Assembly: GCF_021654115.1 (NCBI RefSeq)
Contig: NZ_JAIWJF010000007.1
Coordinates: 1-64,000, forward strand
Reading direction: 5' to 3'
Length of the DNA: 64,000 nucleotides
Origin: Furfurilactobacillus milii
Lineage (GTDB): Bacteria > Bacillota > Bacilli > Lactobacillales > Lactobacillaceae
Of this stretch, positions 26,734-35,661 are shown piece by piece; position 1 is the first letter of the stretch; every line of letters begins with the position of its first letter. The position numbers and the translations under genes are program-made. The notes under the pieces are model-generated. The model saw only the letters and a program-made list of their open reading frames with translations, made no database searches and was not told where the DNA came from.

Positions 26734-26837
26734 ACGAAGTTAGTTGCTGGGGTGAAGTCATAAGACGTGTTAAGTCAACAGCCATCCCTTACAAAGGGCT
26801 GCGTTGATAAAATTTGTATTTGGTAAGAACGGCAAAT
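26734..26837. other. Leader-like spacer after the nucleoside hydrolase
   Basis: About 100 nt without a gene, containing a GC-richer hairpin around 26781-26816 (CAGCC with GGGCTG) just before the terminator. It may be a 3' UTR structure. I recognise no known riboswitch. Confidence 0.3.
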
Positions 26838-26870
26838 GGGCCCAATTCTAATGAAGAGTGGGCTCTTTTT
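26838..26870 (+). terminator. Terminator of the PhnDCE-like/nucleoside hydrolase operon
   Basis: GGGCCCA (26838-26844) pairs with TGGGCTC (26859-26865, one G-U pair), followed by five T residues. Confidence 0.7.
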
Positions 26871-26974
26871 GTTTATCTAAACTAAAAAGCAACTCGTTAT
26901 TTATGGCCGTCTAACTTCTGAATTAAACATCGCCTTGTGATAAAGTAGACGGAGACATTTTCAACAGGGGCGAG

Positions 26975-29362
26975 GTGAGTGACGTGGCGACGATTAAATT
27001 AGGTATTCGTGAATTGGTGGAGTTTGTGCTTCGCAGTGGTGATCTCAATCCACAGACGGATGCCAGCACCAATACGGCACTCGCTGGCGCCAACATTCAT
27101 CGACGACTGCAAAAACAGCGACTTAAAGATCATCCCGATTACCAAAAAGAAGTTGGTCTGAAGACTACCGTGACAATGAATGATCAAAGTTATAGCATTC
27201 ATGGGCGTGCCGATGGTGTTTTCGAGGTGGATGATCAGGCACACATTGAGGAAATCAAAACATCTGATTTAGTGTTTGAAGATGTGCCAGAAAGCACACT
27301 GACGCTCTACTGGGGGCAGGTCAAGGTCTATGGTTATCTGCTGATGAAGGATCAGCACCGTGACCATGTGACATTGCAACTGACGTATTATCAGACAAAC
27401 GAAGATAAGGTGACGACTCAAGAACAAGATTGGTCGTTTGAAGAGTCTCAAAAATTCTTTCAATCCCTTATTGATGAGTACGAATCTTGGCTGATTTTGC
27501 GGGCCGACATGCGTACTCAGCGTGATCAAACGATTGCGGCCTTAAAGTTTCCGTATCCGGCTTATCGCACAGGTCAACATGAGCTGGCCGTAGCGACTTA
27601 TAAATCCATTATGCTTAAAAAGCAGATGTTGGTCGAGGCACCCACGGGCACAGGTAAAACGATATCGACGCTGTTTCCGACCATAAAAGCAATGGGGGAA
27701 GGGCTCATTCAACGGACATTTTACCTAACTGCCAAGCAAAGCACTCGGCGCGTGGCAGAGGATGCCTTATCCTTAATGGCGACGCAAGGCCTCTTGTTGA
27801 AAAGTATTACGCTAACTGCCAAGGAGACAATTACGTTTCCAGAGGAAGCTGACGTTGCCCCGGCGGACAATCCATTTATGTTGGGCTACTACGATCGCTT
27901 GAAACCCGCTCTCATGGACATTTTGACGCATGAACAGCAAATTACCCGTGCGGTTATTGAAACGTACGCTCACAAACATACGCTAGATCCGTTTGAGTTT
28001 TCACTGGACGTAAGCTTGTTTTGTGATGTTATTGTTTGCGATTACAATTACCTTTTTGATCCGTTAGTATACTTACAACGATTTTTTAGTGAACCTGATG
28101 AGGATAACTTCTTCCTCATTGATGAAGTTCATAATTTGCTGAGTCGGGCGCGAGAGATGTATTCGACTAGTGTTGATGAGCAAGAAATCAAGGATCTCAA
28201 GCCATTGTTTAAAGGGGACAAAGGTTTTCACCGCCACGTTAATACATTGATTAAAACCTTTAAGGCGTTGTCATCGTTGCTGGATGATGAACAATCAGAT
28301 GACCTCACTATTCAGCCGCCGCTCACCTCATTTGTCGAGGAACTACAACATTTTAATGATTTTATTTCTGACTGGCTGCCAAAACAGGAAGATGGTGAGG
28401 AGCTGCAGAAAGTACTAGATGCGTATTTTGCCTGTCTAGATTATGTTCGGTTAAGCGATAATTATGGTGAAGAGTACCGAACGCGATTATTTCAAACGAA
28501 CCGTGGGCTCTGTGTGAGATTAGTTTGTCTGGATCCAAGCACATTTCTTAATCAATCAATGCATCTAGGCCGGGGAGCTGTCTTATTCTCAGCAACCGTG
28601 ACGCCGCTTAGTTATTATCAGCAGGTCTTAGGTGTTGACGACGATGGCATCACGTATCAGTTGCCGTCGCCGTTTGAACCGCGGCACCAAGCAATCCTGG
28701 TAGCAAATTATATTCAAACGACATATCGTCAGCGGGATGCTAACTTGACGAAGATTCTGACGAGTATTCATACATTAGTAGCCGGCAAGATTGGCAACTA
28801 TCTGATTTTCTTTCCATCACACGGTTATTTGACGACTGTTGTTGAAGCGTATCGGCAGGCTTACCCAGATGAGCGGGTCATCCAGCAGGAACCGGCGATG
28901 CAAAGTCAGGATCGGGATGCCTTTTTGGCAAAGTTTCAGCCAGACGCCGCTCAGTCATTAGTTGGTTTTGCCGTGCTCGGCGGCATTTTTTCTGAAGGAA
29001 TTGACTTGCCAGCAGACCGACTGATTGGCGTGGGCATCGTGAGTGTTGGTCTGCCTGGTTTGAATGTAGAAACCGATCTTATTCGTGATTATTTTGATGG
29101 AACAAATGGTCACGGTTTCGAATACGCGTACCAGCTGCCGGGTTTGAATAATGTGCTGCAGGCGGCCGGTCGATTAATTCGCAGTAGTCACGATCAGGGC
29201 ATTGTCCTCTTGATGGATCAGCGTTTTAGTCAGTCACGTTATTCAAACTTATTTCCGCCGCATTGGCGCTTTTGGCGAGGCGTCAATAATGTACAGGCCC
29301 TTTCAGCCTGTATTGACGCATTTTGGAAACAGACGACATTACCACAAACAAAGGAGTCTTAG
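26975..29362 (+). CDS. PD-(D/E)XK nuclease-DinG/XPD-type helicase without Fe-S cysteines
   Basis: Protein of 795 residues. The N-terminal part (about 1-170) has a RecB/Cas4-like nuclease core, GRADGVFEVDD with HIEEIKTSD (the ExK motif). The remainder is an SF2 helicase of the XPD/DinG group: Walker A EAPTGTGKT, DEVHNL box, and motif VI QAAGRLIRS. Relatives carry four cysteines for a [4Fe-4S] cluster between Walker A and B; here those positions read ADNPFMLGYY and TLDPFEFSLD with no cysteine. It probably unwinds and trims DNA during repair. GTG 26975 is given; GTG 26984 with GAGGTGA upstream is equally possible. The UDG gene follows after 1 nt. Confidence 0.85.
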   Translation: MSDVATIKLGIRELVEFVLRSGDLNPQTDASTNTALAGANIHRRLQKQRLKDHPDYQKEVGLKTTVTMNDQSYSIHGRADGVFEVDDQAHIEEIKTSDLVFEDVPESTLTLYWGQVKVYGYLLMKDQHRDHVTLQLTYYQTNEDKVTTQEQDWSFEESQKFFQSLIDEYESWLILRADMRTQRDQTIAALKFPYPAYRTGQHELAVATYKSIMLKKQMLVEAPTGTGKTISTLFPTIKAMGEGLIQRTFYLTAKQSTRRVAEDALSLMATQGLLLKSITLTAKETITFPEEADVAPADNPFMLGYYDRLKPALMDILTHEQQITRAVIETYAHKHTLDPFEFSLDVSLFCDVIVCDYNYLFDPLVYLQRFFSEPDEDNFFLIDEVHNLLSRAREMYSTSVDEQEIKDLKPLFKGDKGFHRHVNTLIKTFKALSSLLDDEQSDDLTIQPPLTSFVEELQHFNDFISDWLPKQEDGEELQKVLDAYFACLDYVRLSDNYGEEYRTRLFQTNRGLCVRLVCLDPSTFLNQSMHLGRGAVLFSATVTPLSYYQQVLGVDDDGITYQLPSPFEPRHQAILVANYIQTTYRQRDANLTKILTSIHTLVAGKIGNYLIFFPSHGYLTTVVEAYRQAYPDERVIQQEPAMQSQDRDAFLAKFQPDAAQSLVGFAVLGGIFSEGIDLPADRLIGVGIVSVGLPGLNVETDLIRDYFDGTNGHGFEYAYQLPGLNNVLQAAGRLIRSSHDQGIVLLMDQRFSQSRYSNLFPPHWRFWRGVNNVQALSACIDAFWKQTTLPQTKES

Positions 29363-29363
29363 T

Positions 29364-29978
29364 ATGGCGACGTTTTTAACCCCAGCACTCATTCAGCGTG
29401 CGCATGAATTAATCGATGCTAATGATAATTTGGAGGGCTTCGTGCCAGGTGAAGGGTCACTAACGCCAAAGCTAGTGCTGGTTAGTGAAGCGCCTGGCGC
29501 TAAAGAAGCAGAACTTAGTCATGGGTTTCAGGGGCCAGCCGGTACAGAATTGAACCAGTGGTTAGCATCGTTAGGCATTAGCCGAGATGAAATTTATATG
29601 ACTGGGGCGATCCGGGCAAGGCCATTTACGGAATCCAAGGGTCGTAAGCGGGATCGCCGCCCAACGCAGGTTGAATTAAAGGCATTTGCGCCGTTATTAG
29701 ATCATGAATTAGCAGCGTTGCCGGAGGGAACTTTACTGGTTCCACTTGGAAATACTGGTTTGCAACGGTTACTAGGCAATAAGATGAAGATTACCCAGGT
29801 TCACGGTGAGTTAATGAAAATGCCGATTTTGAGATTTCATTCGGCCACGGATCAGTTCAAACCTGGTTCACGAGTATACTCATTATTTCCATTATTCCAT
29901 CCATCTTATGTGCGTCGTTTTCCTAGCAAACGACCGCTTGTCGAGGATGATTTAAAGATGTTAAAAACGTTAATCTAA
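29364..29978 (+). CDS. Uracil-DNA glycosylase superfamily protein (cysteine-free)
   Basis: Protein of 204 residues with UDG motif I VSEAPGAKEAELSHGFQGPAG and motif III-like FPLFHPSYVRR. This is the family 4/5 type, which normally holds a [4Fe-4S] cluster through four cysteines; this protein contains no cysteine at all. It would remove uracil or deaminated bases from DNA. AAGGAG precedes the start, and it is co-transcribed with the helicase. A cluster-free member of the superfamily is the simplest reading. Confidence 0.8.
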   Translation: MATFLTPALIQRAHELIDANDNLEGFVPGEGSLTPKLVLVSEAPGAKEAELSHGFQGPAGTELNQWLASLGISRDEIYMTGAIRARPFTESKGRKRDRRPTQVELKAFAPLLDHELAALPEGTLLVPLGNTGLQRLLGNKMKITQVHGELMKMPILRFHSATDQFKPGSRVYSLFPLFHPSYVRRFPSKRPLVEDDLKMLKTLI

Positions 29979-29994
29979 TAACGAAACTATGAAG

Positions 29995-30036
29995 TGCTTC
30001 ACACTCAACGGCTTGGTTGAGGATGAAGCATTTTTT
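29995..30036 (+). terminator. Terminator of helicase-UDG operon
   Basis: TGCTTCA (29995-30001) plus CTCAAC pair with GTTGAG and TGAAGCA (30024-30030), followed by six T residues. Confidence 0.8.
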
Positions 30037-30059
30037 ATAAGGCTTTGAAGTGACTTTGG

Positions 30060-30091
30060 TTGAATTTATAACTGTAATGATTATAATTACA
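30060..30091 (+). promoter_or_regulatory. Promoter with palindrome over the -10
   Basis: TTGAAT (30060-30065), 16 bp, TATAAT (30082-30087). TGTAAT (30073-30078) and ATTACA (30086-30091) form an inverted repeat across the -10, the spacing expected for a MarR/HxlR-type repressor. Confidence 0.5.
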
Positions 30092-30132
30092 ATTGAAATC
30101 AAAAAATCACATGACCATTTAGGAGGTTCATT

Positions 30133-30774
30133 ATGCAACACGTGTTAATTTTAGGTGCTGGTGGAAAGATTGCAAAGTTGACTGAAAGCATGTTATTAAA
30201 AGAAACAGATGCGACTTTAACACTGTTTCTGCGCCATCCTGAAAAGGTTACAGTTAGCGATGAACAGCGTGAAACGGTGGTTACTGGGGATGCAGCTAAT
30301 GTGGATGACCTTGCTCGAGCAATGAGAGGGCAGGATGTCGTTTATGCTAATTTAGCGGGATCAAATATTGAGACTCAAGCACAACAGGTCGTTAAGTCGA
30401 TGGATGAAGCGAAAGTTAATCGGCTAGTTTGGATCTCAACGTTAGGTATTTATGATGAAGTTCCTGGTGCGTTTGGCAAATGGAATCACCAGATGTTGGA
30501 TGATGGCTATTTACCAACGTATGCGGCAGCAGCAAAAGTAATTGAGGGTTCCGACTTGGATTACACAATTATTCGACCCGCGTGGTTACAAAATCAAGAT
30601 GAAGTGAATTACGAACTGACAAACAAAGGCGATGCGTTTAAGGGGACAGAAGTTTCTCGTAAGAGCATTGCAGCTGTAGTTACCAGTTTGATTCAGGATC
30701 CAACTAAGCATATTCGCACTTCGCTAGGAGTTAATAAACCCGATACGGATGGTGCCAAACCTAGTTGGTACTGA
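30133..30774 (+). CDS. NAD(P)-binding NmrA-like oxidoreductase
   Basis: Protein of 213 residues with a Rossmann fold: VLILGAGGKIAKLTESMLL dinucleotide loop, the GDAANVDDLARAMRGQDVVYANLAG stretch and the DYTIIRPAWL motif of atypical SDR/NmrA proteins. AGGAGG precedes the start. It is a single gene with a palindrome over its -10, pointing to control by a stress regulator. It is convergent with a VOC dioxygenase-like gene; both kinds of protein occur in thiol/quinone-stress regulons, a link that is only suggestive here. Confidence 0.82.
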   Translation: MQHVLILGAGGKIAKLTESMLLKETDATLTLFLRHPEKVTVSDEQRETVVTGDAANVDDLARAMRGQDVVYANLAGSNIETQAQQVVKSMDEAKVNRLVWISTLGIYDEVPGAFGKWNHQMLDDGYLPTYAAAAKVIEGSDLDYTIIRPAWLQNQDEVNYELTNKGDAFKGTEVSRKSIAAVVTSLIQDPTKHIRTSLGVNKPDTDGAKPSWY

Positions 30775-30817
30775 ACGACAACGCACATTAACGATTGTTA
30801 ATTCCAAATTCAAAAAT

Positions 30818-30875
30818 AAAGACTTCCATCCGTTCAAGATTACACAATGTATGATGAATGGATGGAAGTCTTTTT
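30818..30875. terminator. Bidirectional terminator between convergent genes
   Basis: AAAGACTTCCATCC (30818-30831) and GGATGGAAGTCTTT (30860-30873) form a perfect 14-bp stem with T runs on both strands. Confidence 0.85.
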
Positions 30876-30879
30876 AGTA

Positions 30880-31740
30880 TCATTCGTCTTGATGATAGAC
30901 AAGATACAATAAATTGTGGTCTGGGTCATGCAGTTGTAACTGGTGATTCATTTCGTCAAAGGGCCACTGTTCAGCTGTTAAATGCTTTCGTAATGCTGAC
31001 CATGCGGACGCACTTCCTACATCGATATTAAAATCTAGTAAGCCAGTTTGGTTAGCGGCCATTTGTGGGTATGGGCCATGCCAATCATTTAAGGCAATAT
31101 GATGGTGATAACCGTCTGCAGCTAAAAATGAGGCTTGTGGCACTTCCCAATCCTTTAAATCGAAGCCAAGTACATGTTGATAAAAGTCGGTGCTGGGCTT
31201 TAACAGACTCACACGCAAATGAATGTGTCCGAGTCGAGTTCCGATTGCTAGGCCGTGCCACTGGTTGTTGGCTTCATGCAGCAATGAATCTTTGTCTAAG
31301 GGAATAGTACGTTGAGGCATACGACCATTTGGAAGAATGAGCCATTCATTACGGGGCAAGTCATAGTAAACTTCGACAGCGTTCATCTCCGGATCCCAAA
31401 CATACAAGGATTGACTGAAACGATGATCAGCTGCCAAGAATACAGGAATGTGATGTTGCTGGTAGTGTTGTAATGTGTTTGCTAAATCTTGCCGTGTTGG
31501 CTGAACCCAAGCGGTATGATATAAGCCGGTAGTGTGCAGATTGCGGGTAGTATCGTATCCCTGTTTGAGTGTCAACTGCGGTCGATCATCTCCCGGAATG
31601 GTCAGAATTGCTGTTTTCGATGTTTCTTGTTGTAACTCTAGACCAACGATCTCTGTATAAAACGTCGTCATTTTTGAAAGGTCATGAACGCGAAGAGTTA
31701 CATGACTAATATTTGTGTTTGGACTAATTTGAAATGGCAT
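30880..31740 (-). CDS. VOC-family ring-cleavage dioxygenase, CatE-like
   Basis: Protein of 286 residues with two glyoxalase/extradiol modules (about 10-125 and 165-285). Metal ligands are plausible at H14 (ISHVTLRV), HTAWVQ, H171 (LGHIHLRV), HHIALND and the YLVY end. CatE-type enzymes open catechol rings using Fe(II). It is transcribed alone and convergent with the NmrA-like gene. Detoxification of catechols or quinones is the likely role, not proven by sequence. Confidence 0.82.
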   Translation of the reverse strand: MPFQISPNTNISHVTLRVHDLSKMTTFYTEIVGLELQQETSKTAILTIPGDDRPQLTLKQGYDTTRNLHTTGLYHTAWVQPTRQDLANTLQHYQQHHIPVFLAADHRFSQSLYVWDPEMNAVEVYYDLPRNEWLILPNGRMPQRTIPLDKDSLLHEANNQWHGLAIGTRLGHIHLRVSLLKPSTDFYQHVLGFDLKDWEVPQASFLAADGYHHHIALNDWHGPYPQMAANQTGLLDFNIDVGSASAWSALRKHLTAEQWPFDEMNHQLQLHDPDHNLLYLVYHQDE

Positions 31741-31909
31741 AAAGGCACCTCCTATGAAGGGTAGGTAAATTTAAACTCAGCGTTGTGTACAGACAAAGAC
31801 TTATTGCATTGATTGAAAAAGTTTTTGTACAAATAATCGATTATTTTCATTACTAATAGTCAATTTAGTTATATTATTTATTTATGATCGAGGGAGAGGG
31901 AGAGAATCC

Positions 31910-33274
31910 ATGTTACTGACCATAGTAGGACTAATTGCCAACCAAAGCGCCATGATTACTGTTGTTTTTTTCTGTATTTTATTTCGCAAACAAATCTCGA
32001 AGAGACAGGCATGGCTATGGTTTATTTTGACATTTTTAACAGAATTCATATCCATGGGAATTGCAGCAACTTGGCCGAATTTACCAAACGTATATGAAGG
32101 GATGCTGCCATTTTTCATTCTCAACAGTCTAATGCTAAGGTGGGTTTCTAAGCTTAAATTAGTTAACGTTGTTCCAATTCTAATTATTTTTAACGCCCTA
32201 GGTAGATTTGTGGGTGGTGTTATTGGATTATTGGTGGAATTAGTCTTAACTCCTGGATTAACAATCTACACGCATTCAATCACAAGCCAATATGTTACGT
32301 TGAACGCTGAATTAAACCAAATGATTGCGATGATATTTGCCTTTGCAATATTTATTCCATTAGCGTTTTTTGCTAGCGATGCTGACGAGCGATTCGAATT
32401 TGTGAGCCGTCTGCGTAAAATCAGAGTTGATGGTTTTGACTACACGCTCGTCTCAATTTACTTTATATTTTATTTTATTTCCCTGCAGATCGTTATGCAG
32501 GAAAAATTACAGTTACAAACACAATTCACGTTTTTGCTCGGCATAGTTTTAGGAACGTTCTATTATTATCTTGTTTTATCTCGTTTTGAGCAGCTGACTA
32601 ACGATCAACTGATTGAAAATTTACGGGGATATGATGCTTCGGTCAGTCGCATGAACGAAGAAATGCATCGCTTTTCTCATGATTACCAGAATGTTTTGCT
32701 AGGCCTTAGCTATTTTGTAAAGCGTTCTAATGATGTCGAACTTCAAAAGTATTTTGCGCAGGTCACGAAGGATAGCAATAACCGCTTTGCTAACATGGGA
32801 ACGGGAGACATTGAAAGATTACGTTATCTGAACAGCGGCTACATTAAAGGTTTGATTTATTCGAAACTGTTACTTGCTGAAAAGAACAAAATCAAATTTT
32901 CGGTCTTGATTAATCAAGAAATTAAACTGCGTGAAGAGCAGTCTGTTGACCTAGTCAGAATATTCGGCAATGTCATTGATAACGCAATTGATGCTGCTAA
33001 GGAAAGTGATCAAGTTGTTCGACTTAGTGCAGTGCCAAGTGAACAAGTCAATTTGTTTGAGGTTCGTAATACGATTCCTAGTGACCAAAAATTGGACATC
33101 AGCCACGCGTCTAAAATCGGAGTGACGACAAAAGAAGGACACATGGGAATTGGGATGAATAATATTCGTCGGTTAGCCAAACAGGGGATTGAGGTTGAAC
33201 AAGTTATTGATGATCAGCAATTTATTACGACCATCAAAGTTCCGAGCGATACCTCAAAGACTGAGACCCAGTAA
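31910..33274 (+). CDS. Orphan AgrC/ComD-type sensor histidine kinase
   Basis: Protein of 454 residues with six or so membrane segments (1-220) and a HPK10 kinase: phosphoacceptor near H257 in RFSHDYQNVLLGL, N-box NVIDNAIDAA and G-box GHMGIGMNNIRR. Such kinases sense peptide pheromones. No response regulator, peptide precursor or AgrB-like protease is adjacent, so the partner is elsewhere or lost. A strong GAGGGAGAGGGAGAG precedes the start. The region downstream holds no coding partner, only a repeat-like element and a candidate RNA. Confidence 0.85.
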   Translation: MLLTIVGLIANQSAMITVVFFCILFRKQISKRQAWLWFILTFLTEFISMGIAATWPNLPNVYEGMLPFFILNSLMLRWVSKLKLVNVVPILIIFNALGRFVGGVIGLLVELVLTPGLTIYTHSITSQYVTLNAELNQMIAMIFAFAIFIPLAFFASDADERFEFVSRLRKIRVDGFDYTLVSIYFIFYFISLQIVMQEKLQLQTQFTFLLGIVLGTFYYYLVLSRFEQLTNDQLIENLRGYDASVSRMNEEMHRFSHDYQNVLLGLSYFVKRSNDVELQKYFAQVTKDSNNRFANMGTGDIERLRYLNSGYIKGLIYSKLLLAEKNKIKFSVLINQEIKLREEQSVDLVRIFGNVIDNAIDAAKESDQVVRLSAVPSEQVNLFEVRNTIPSDQKLDISHASKIGVTTKEGHMGIGMNNIRRLAKQGIEVEQVIDDQQFITTIKVPSDTSKTETQ

Positions 33275-33339
33275 AACCATGCTGTTTGGCTTGTTGCTAC
33301 GATGACCCTTATGTCTAGATACGGAAATATTTGTGGCCT

Positions 33340-33560
33340 GAAACTGGGACATAACACATCAAACTGAACCTTAGTGAAACGATAACAAGCAATTTTTCTT
33401 CAATCGAAAAAGTTTATGCGGATGAAAGATTGCCGCAAACACGAGACCTAACAGTGCTTTTCGCTTATTTATCATAAAGACGATGTTTATGGACTTTTCC
33501 CATGAACATCGTCTTAGTGTTATCTGGGAAAGCTCAAACGTGTGATATCACTATTTTTTT
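33340..33560. other. Non-coding region with hairpin and repeat-like ends
   Basis: No gene seen. CTGGGACATAACAC near 33345, followed about 180 bp later by GTGTTAT, gives short inverted ends around a block that also holds a 15-bp hairpin (33477-33491 with 33501-33515, one mismatch). CTGGGACATAA-type sequences recur in intergenic repeats of Gram-positives, so this may be a degenerate miniature element. The hairpin may end the kinase transcript. Confidence 0.35.
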
Positions 33561-33563
33561 CAC

Positions 33564-33583
33564 AAAAAAAGGCTCCGAGCCTT
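33564..33583 (-). terminator. Terminator of the large RNA
   Basis: On the minus strand AAGGCT-CGG-AGCCTT is followed by seven T residues (plus-strand A run 33564-33570). Confidence 0.85.
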
Positions 33584-34261
33584 CTCTACCCGGAACCTGT
33601 TACATCAAGGAAAGATCCTCAATCGGCGTGACATTCGTTTTACAATTCGGAATGAGCTAACACCTCAATATTTAATTTACGTAACGCCGTGTCCTGACCT
33701 ACCTGCCCACTTGTAAACTGTCTGCTAATGTGGGCGGAGTAGTAATCAACATTACCACTGGCCGCTCATCACCATTTGATCGACAGGCAAACGGCGGTAT
33801 CGGTATTACGCGTGGAACACATATGACTCTGTATCGGCCATACACCTCCCAAGTGAATCCTTTACGGTTTTGGTACGGGAAACGCAGAAACTCAAAGCAT
33901 CGGGTTTCTTTTATACAAACTTGGTCATTGGTATCGCCTGCTTAGAGAGTTGAAAAACAACCAACATCACATGCTCAACTTGAAACTTTGGTATAGAACT
34001 TTTGAAACAGATGAAACAGAACTTGTTGGAACTTTAATTCAGGTAGCTACCATAACCTACTAGTCACCGACTTTTGGCGCGGATGGCTAATTGCGTCATC
34101 AATGCGCGATAGATGTCTTTCAACATCACAACTTTACGTGGCCTGCGGACTACCGGCTGAAAATGCCGGGGTAGCAATCAAACTGTCAACCGTGGTTCCA
34201 AGAACCAGCCCGGCACAGTTTCTATGAGAAGGCGTCGACTGAGGAGGTAATTCCTTTCCTC
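33564..34261 (-). ncRNA. Candidate large structured RNA, about 700 nt
   Basis: On the minus strand TTGTAA (34291-34296), 17 bp and an extended -10 TGtTACTAT (34268-34273) predict a start near 34261; a terminator with seven T residues ends it at 33564. No credible reading frame lies between. Stems can be drawn throughout: a 5' GAGG/CCTC hairpin, TGCCGGG with CCCGGCA enclosing GGTTC-TTG-GAACC, GCCCAC with GTGGGC, and CGGCGT with ACGCCG over about 80 nt. The length, structure and host suggest one of the giant ornate RNAs (GOLLD or ROOL type), but I cannot assign the family by eye. Confidence 0.65.
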
Positions 34262-34267
34262 ACAAGT

Positions 34268-34296
34268 ATAGTAACACGAAACGTAACCGCTTACAA
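34268..34296 (-). promoter_or_regulatory. Promoter of the large RNA
   Basis: TTGTAA and TACTAT at exactly 17 bp, with a TG dinucleotide one base before the -10, an extended -10 promoter as used by stable RNAs. Confidence 0.6.
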
Positions 34297-34386
34297 AAGA
34301 AAAACTCGCCAACTTAAGAAATTCTTTTAAATTGTTTTGAGAGTCATTTCAAAACATTGGTATACCAACAATATGAGAATTAGTCA

Positions 34387-34414
34387 TTGTAAATGTTTAT
34401 TGTTTTGCCATAAT
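34387..34414 (+). promoter_or_regulatory. Candidate promoter of the MFS gene
   Basis: TTGTAA (34387-34392), 16 bp, CATAAT (34409-34414). An inverted repeat CCGGTTTAACCGG lies just downstream (about 34424-34436) and could be an operator. Confidence 0.45.
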
Positions 34415-34477
34415 AGGTAGCAACCGGTTTAACCGGATTCATGGAAGGCGTTTGACAGGCGCTGTTCTTGTGGAAGG

Positions 34478-35644
34478 ATGTTTTGTCATGTGTTAAAGCA
34501 CAAATGGGTGTTACTCATCAGCATGTTAATCAACATGGGAATCGGACTAGTGATGCCAATTACCACAATCTATATTCATACAGTTCTGGGAAAGCCGCTG
34601 TCGGTGGCGGGCACGACGTTATTATTTTTCTCTGGTGCGTCGATGGTCGGCAACGTGATTGGTGGGCGGTTGTTTGATCGATGGAGCCATAAAGGTCCAG
34701 TTATTGTTGGTCAAACGGTCGCGTCAATATCGTTATTAATTATTGCACTGTCACCAACTTGGCCGTTGTATCCGATTGTTTTGGTCTTTTATGGGCTAGG
34801 CATCGGAACGGCGTTTGCATCCTTTAACGGGCTTGTCGCAATCCTGCAAGCTGATGAACCTTTGATGTTTAACTATTCGTTTCTCGCGGCAAACGTGGGG
34901 ATGGCGGTCGGGTCCCTGAGCGCCGGCGTACTGTTTGCCATCAGCATTCACCTAACATTTCTGGTTCCAGGCATCTTGTTTGGTCTAGCTGTCCTCATTG
35001 ACATTTTCAAACTGGAGGACGGGAACGCTCAGGCGGTTAAAGGATCGACGAATAATGTTGTTTCCAAACCAATCCATGGTGCGCTTCGTTCAATTGTTTT
35101 GATTGCGTTCGCTTTCTTTGTGATTTGGATTGGGTATTCCCAGTGGAACACTAATTTATCCACATATATGACTAGTCATGGCGCTAGTGTGGCTGAGTAT
35201 AGTGCTTTATTCACGCTGAATGCTGTTGTTCTTGTACTGATTCAGCCATTTGGGAATCGAATCCTACCGCGCATCTTTCCACGCAAGAAATATCAAGTCA
35301 TTTTCGGTACGGTAGTATTTGCCTGTTCCTTTTTAATGATTATTCACCAGCCACATTATATTAATTTTGTGATGGGGATGTTACTACTGACGTTTGGCGA
35401 AATGATCGTAATGCCAACGATTCCGGCTTGGCTGAATGAATTTGCGACGCCAGACAACCGGGGGACCATTCAGTCCATCAGCAGTCTGGCAGGCGGTTTT
35501 GGTCGGGCAGTCGGACCACTATTAGGCAGTTTAATCATTGAAGCCACGTCATATCCTGCCATGTTCCTGTGGCTATGTGCCGCTGATGTTGTTGGCGCGG
35601 GGCTGCTGATACTGGCCGTTGACAGACAGCCAAATGGCAAATAA
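34478..35644 (+). CDS. MFS drug-type transporter
   Basis: Membrane protein of 388 residues with about 12 segments and the loop 2-3 motif GGRLFDRWSHKGPV that marks the major facilitator superfamily; GGFGRAVGPLLG matches the antiporter-type motif of exporters such as YttB/YfcJ. The substrate is not evident. The ATG at 34478 is directly against its GGAAGG, so a GTG at 34490 (giving LKHKWVLL) may be the true start. The acetyltransferase gene follows 17 nt later, probably in the same operon. Confidence 0.85.
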   Translation: MFCHVLKHKWVLLISMLINMGIGLVMPITTIYIHTVLGKPLSVAGTTLLFFSGASMVGNVIGGRLFDRWSHKGPVIVGQTVASISLLIIALSPTWPLYPIVLVFYGLGIGTAFASFNGLVAILQADEPLMFNYSFLAANVGMAVGSLSAGVLFAISIHLTFLVPGILFGLAVLIDIFKLEDGNAQAVKGSTNNVVSKPIHGALRSIVLIAFAFFVIWIGYSQWNTNLSTYMTSHGASVAEYSALFTLNAVVLVLIQPFGNRILPRIFPRKKYQVIFGTVVFACSFLMIIHQPHYINFVMGMLLLTFGEMIVMPTIPAWLNEFATPDNRGTIQSISSLAGGFGRAVGPLLGSLIIEATSYPAMFLWLCAADVVGAGLLILAVDRQPNGK

Positions 35645-35661
35645 ATCTTAATGGAGTTCTT

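Noticed and set aside
33730-33945. Plus-strand reading frame of 71 codons
   Set aside because: It lies antisense within the candidate large RNA, has no ribosome site and a composition unlike the genes here.
33564-34261. RNase P RNA, tmRNA, group II intron or T-box leader
   Set aside because: None of their signature sequences were found, there is no downstream gene on that strand for a leader, and no CCA-type 3' end.
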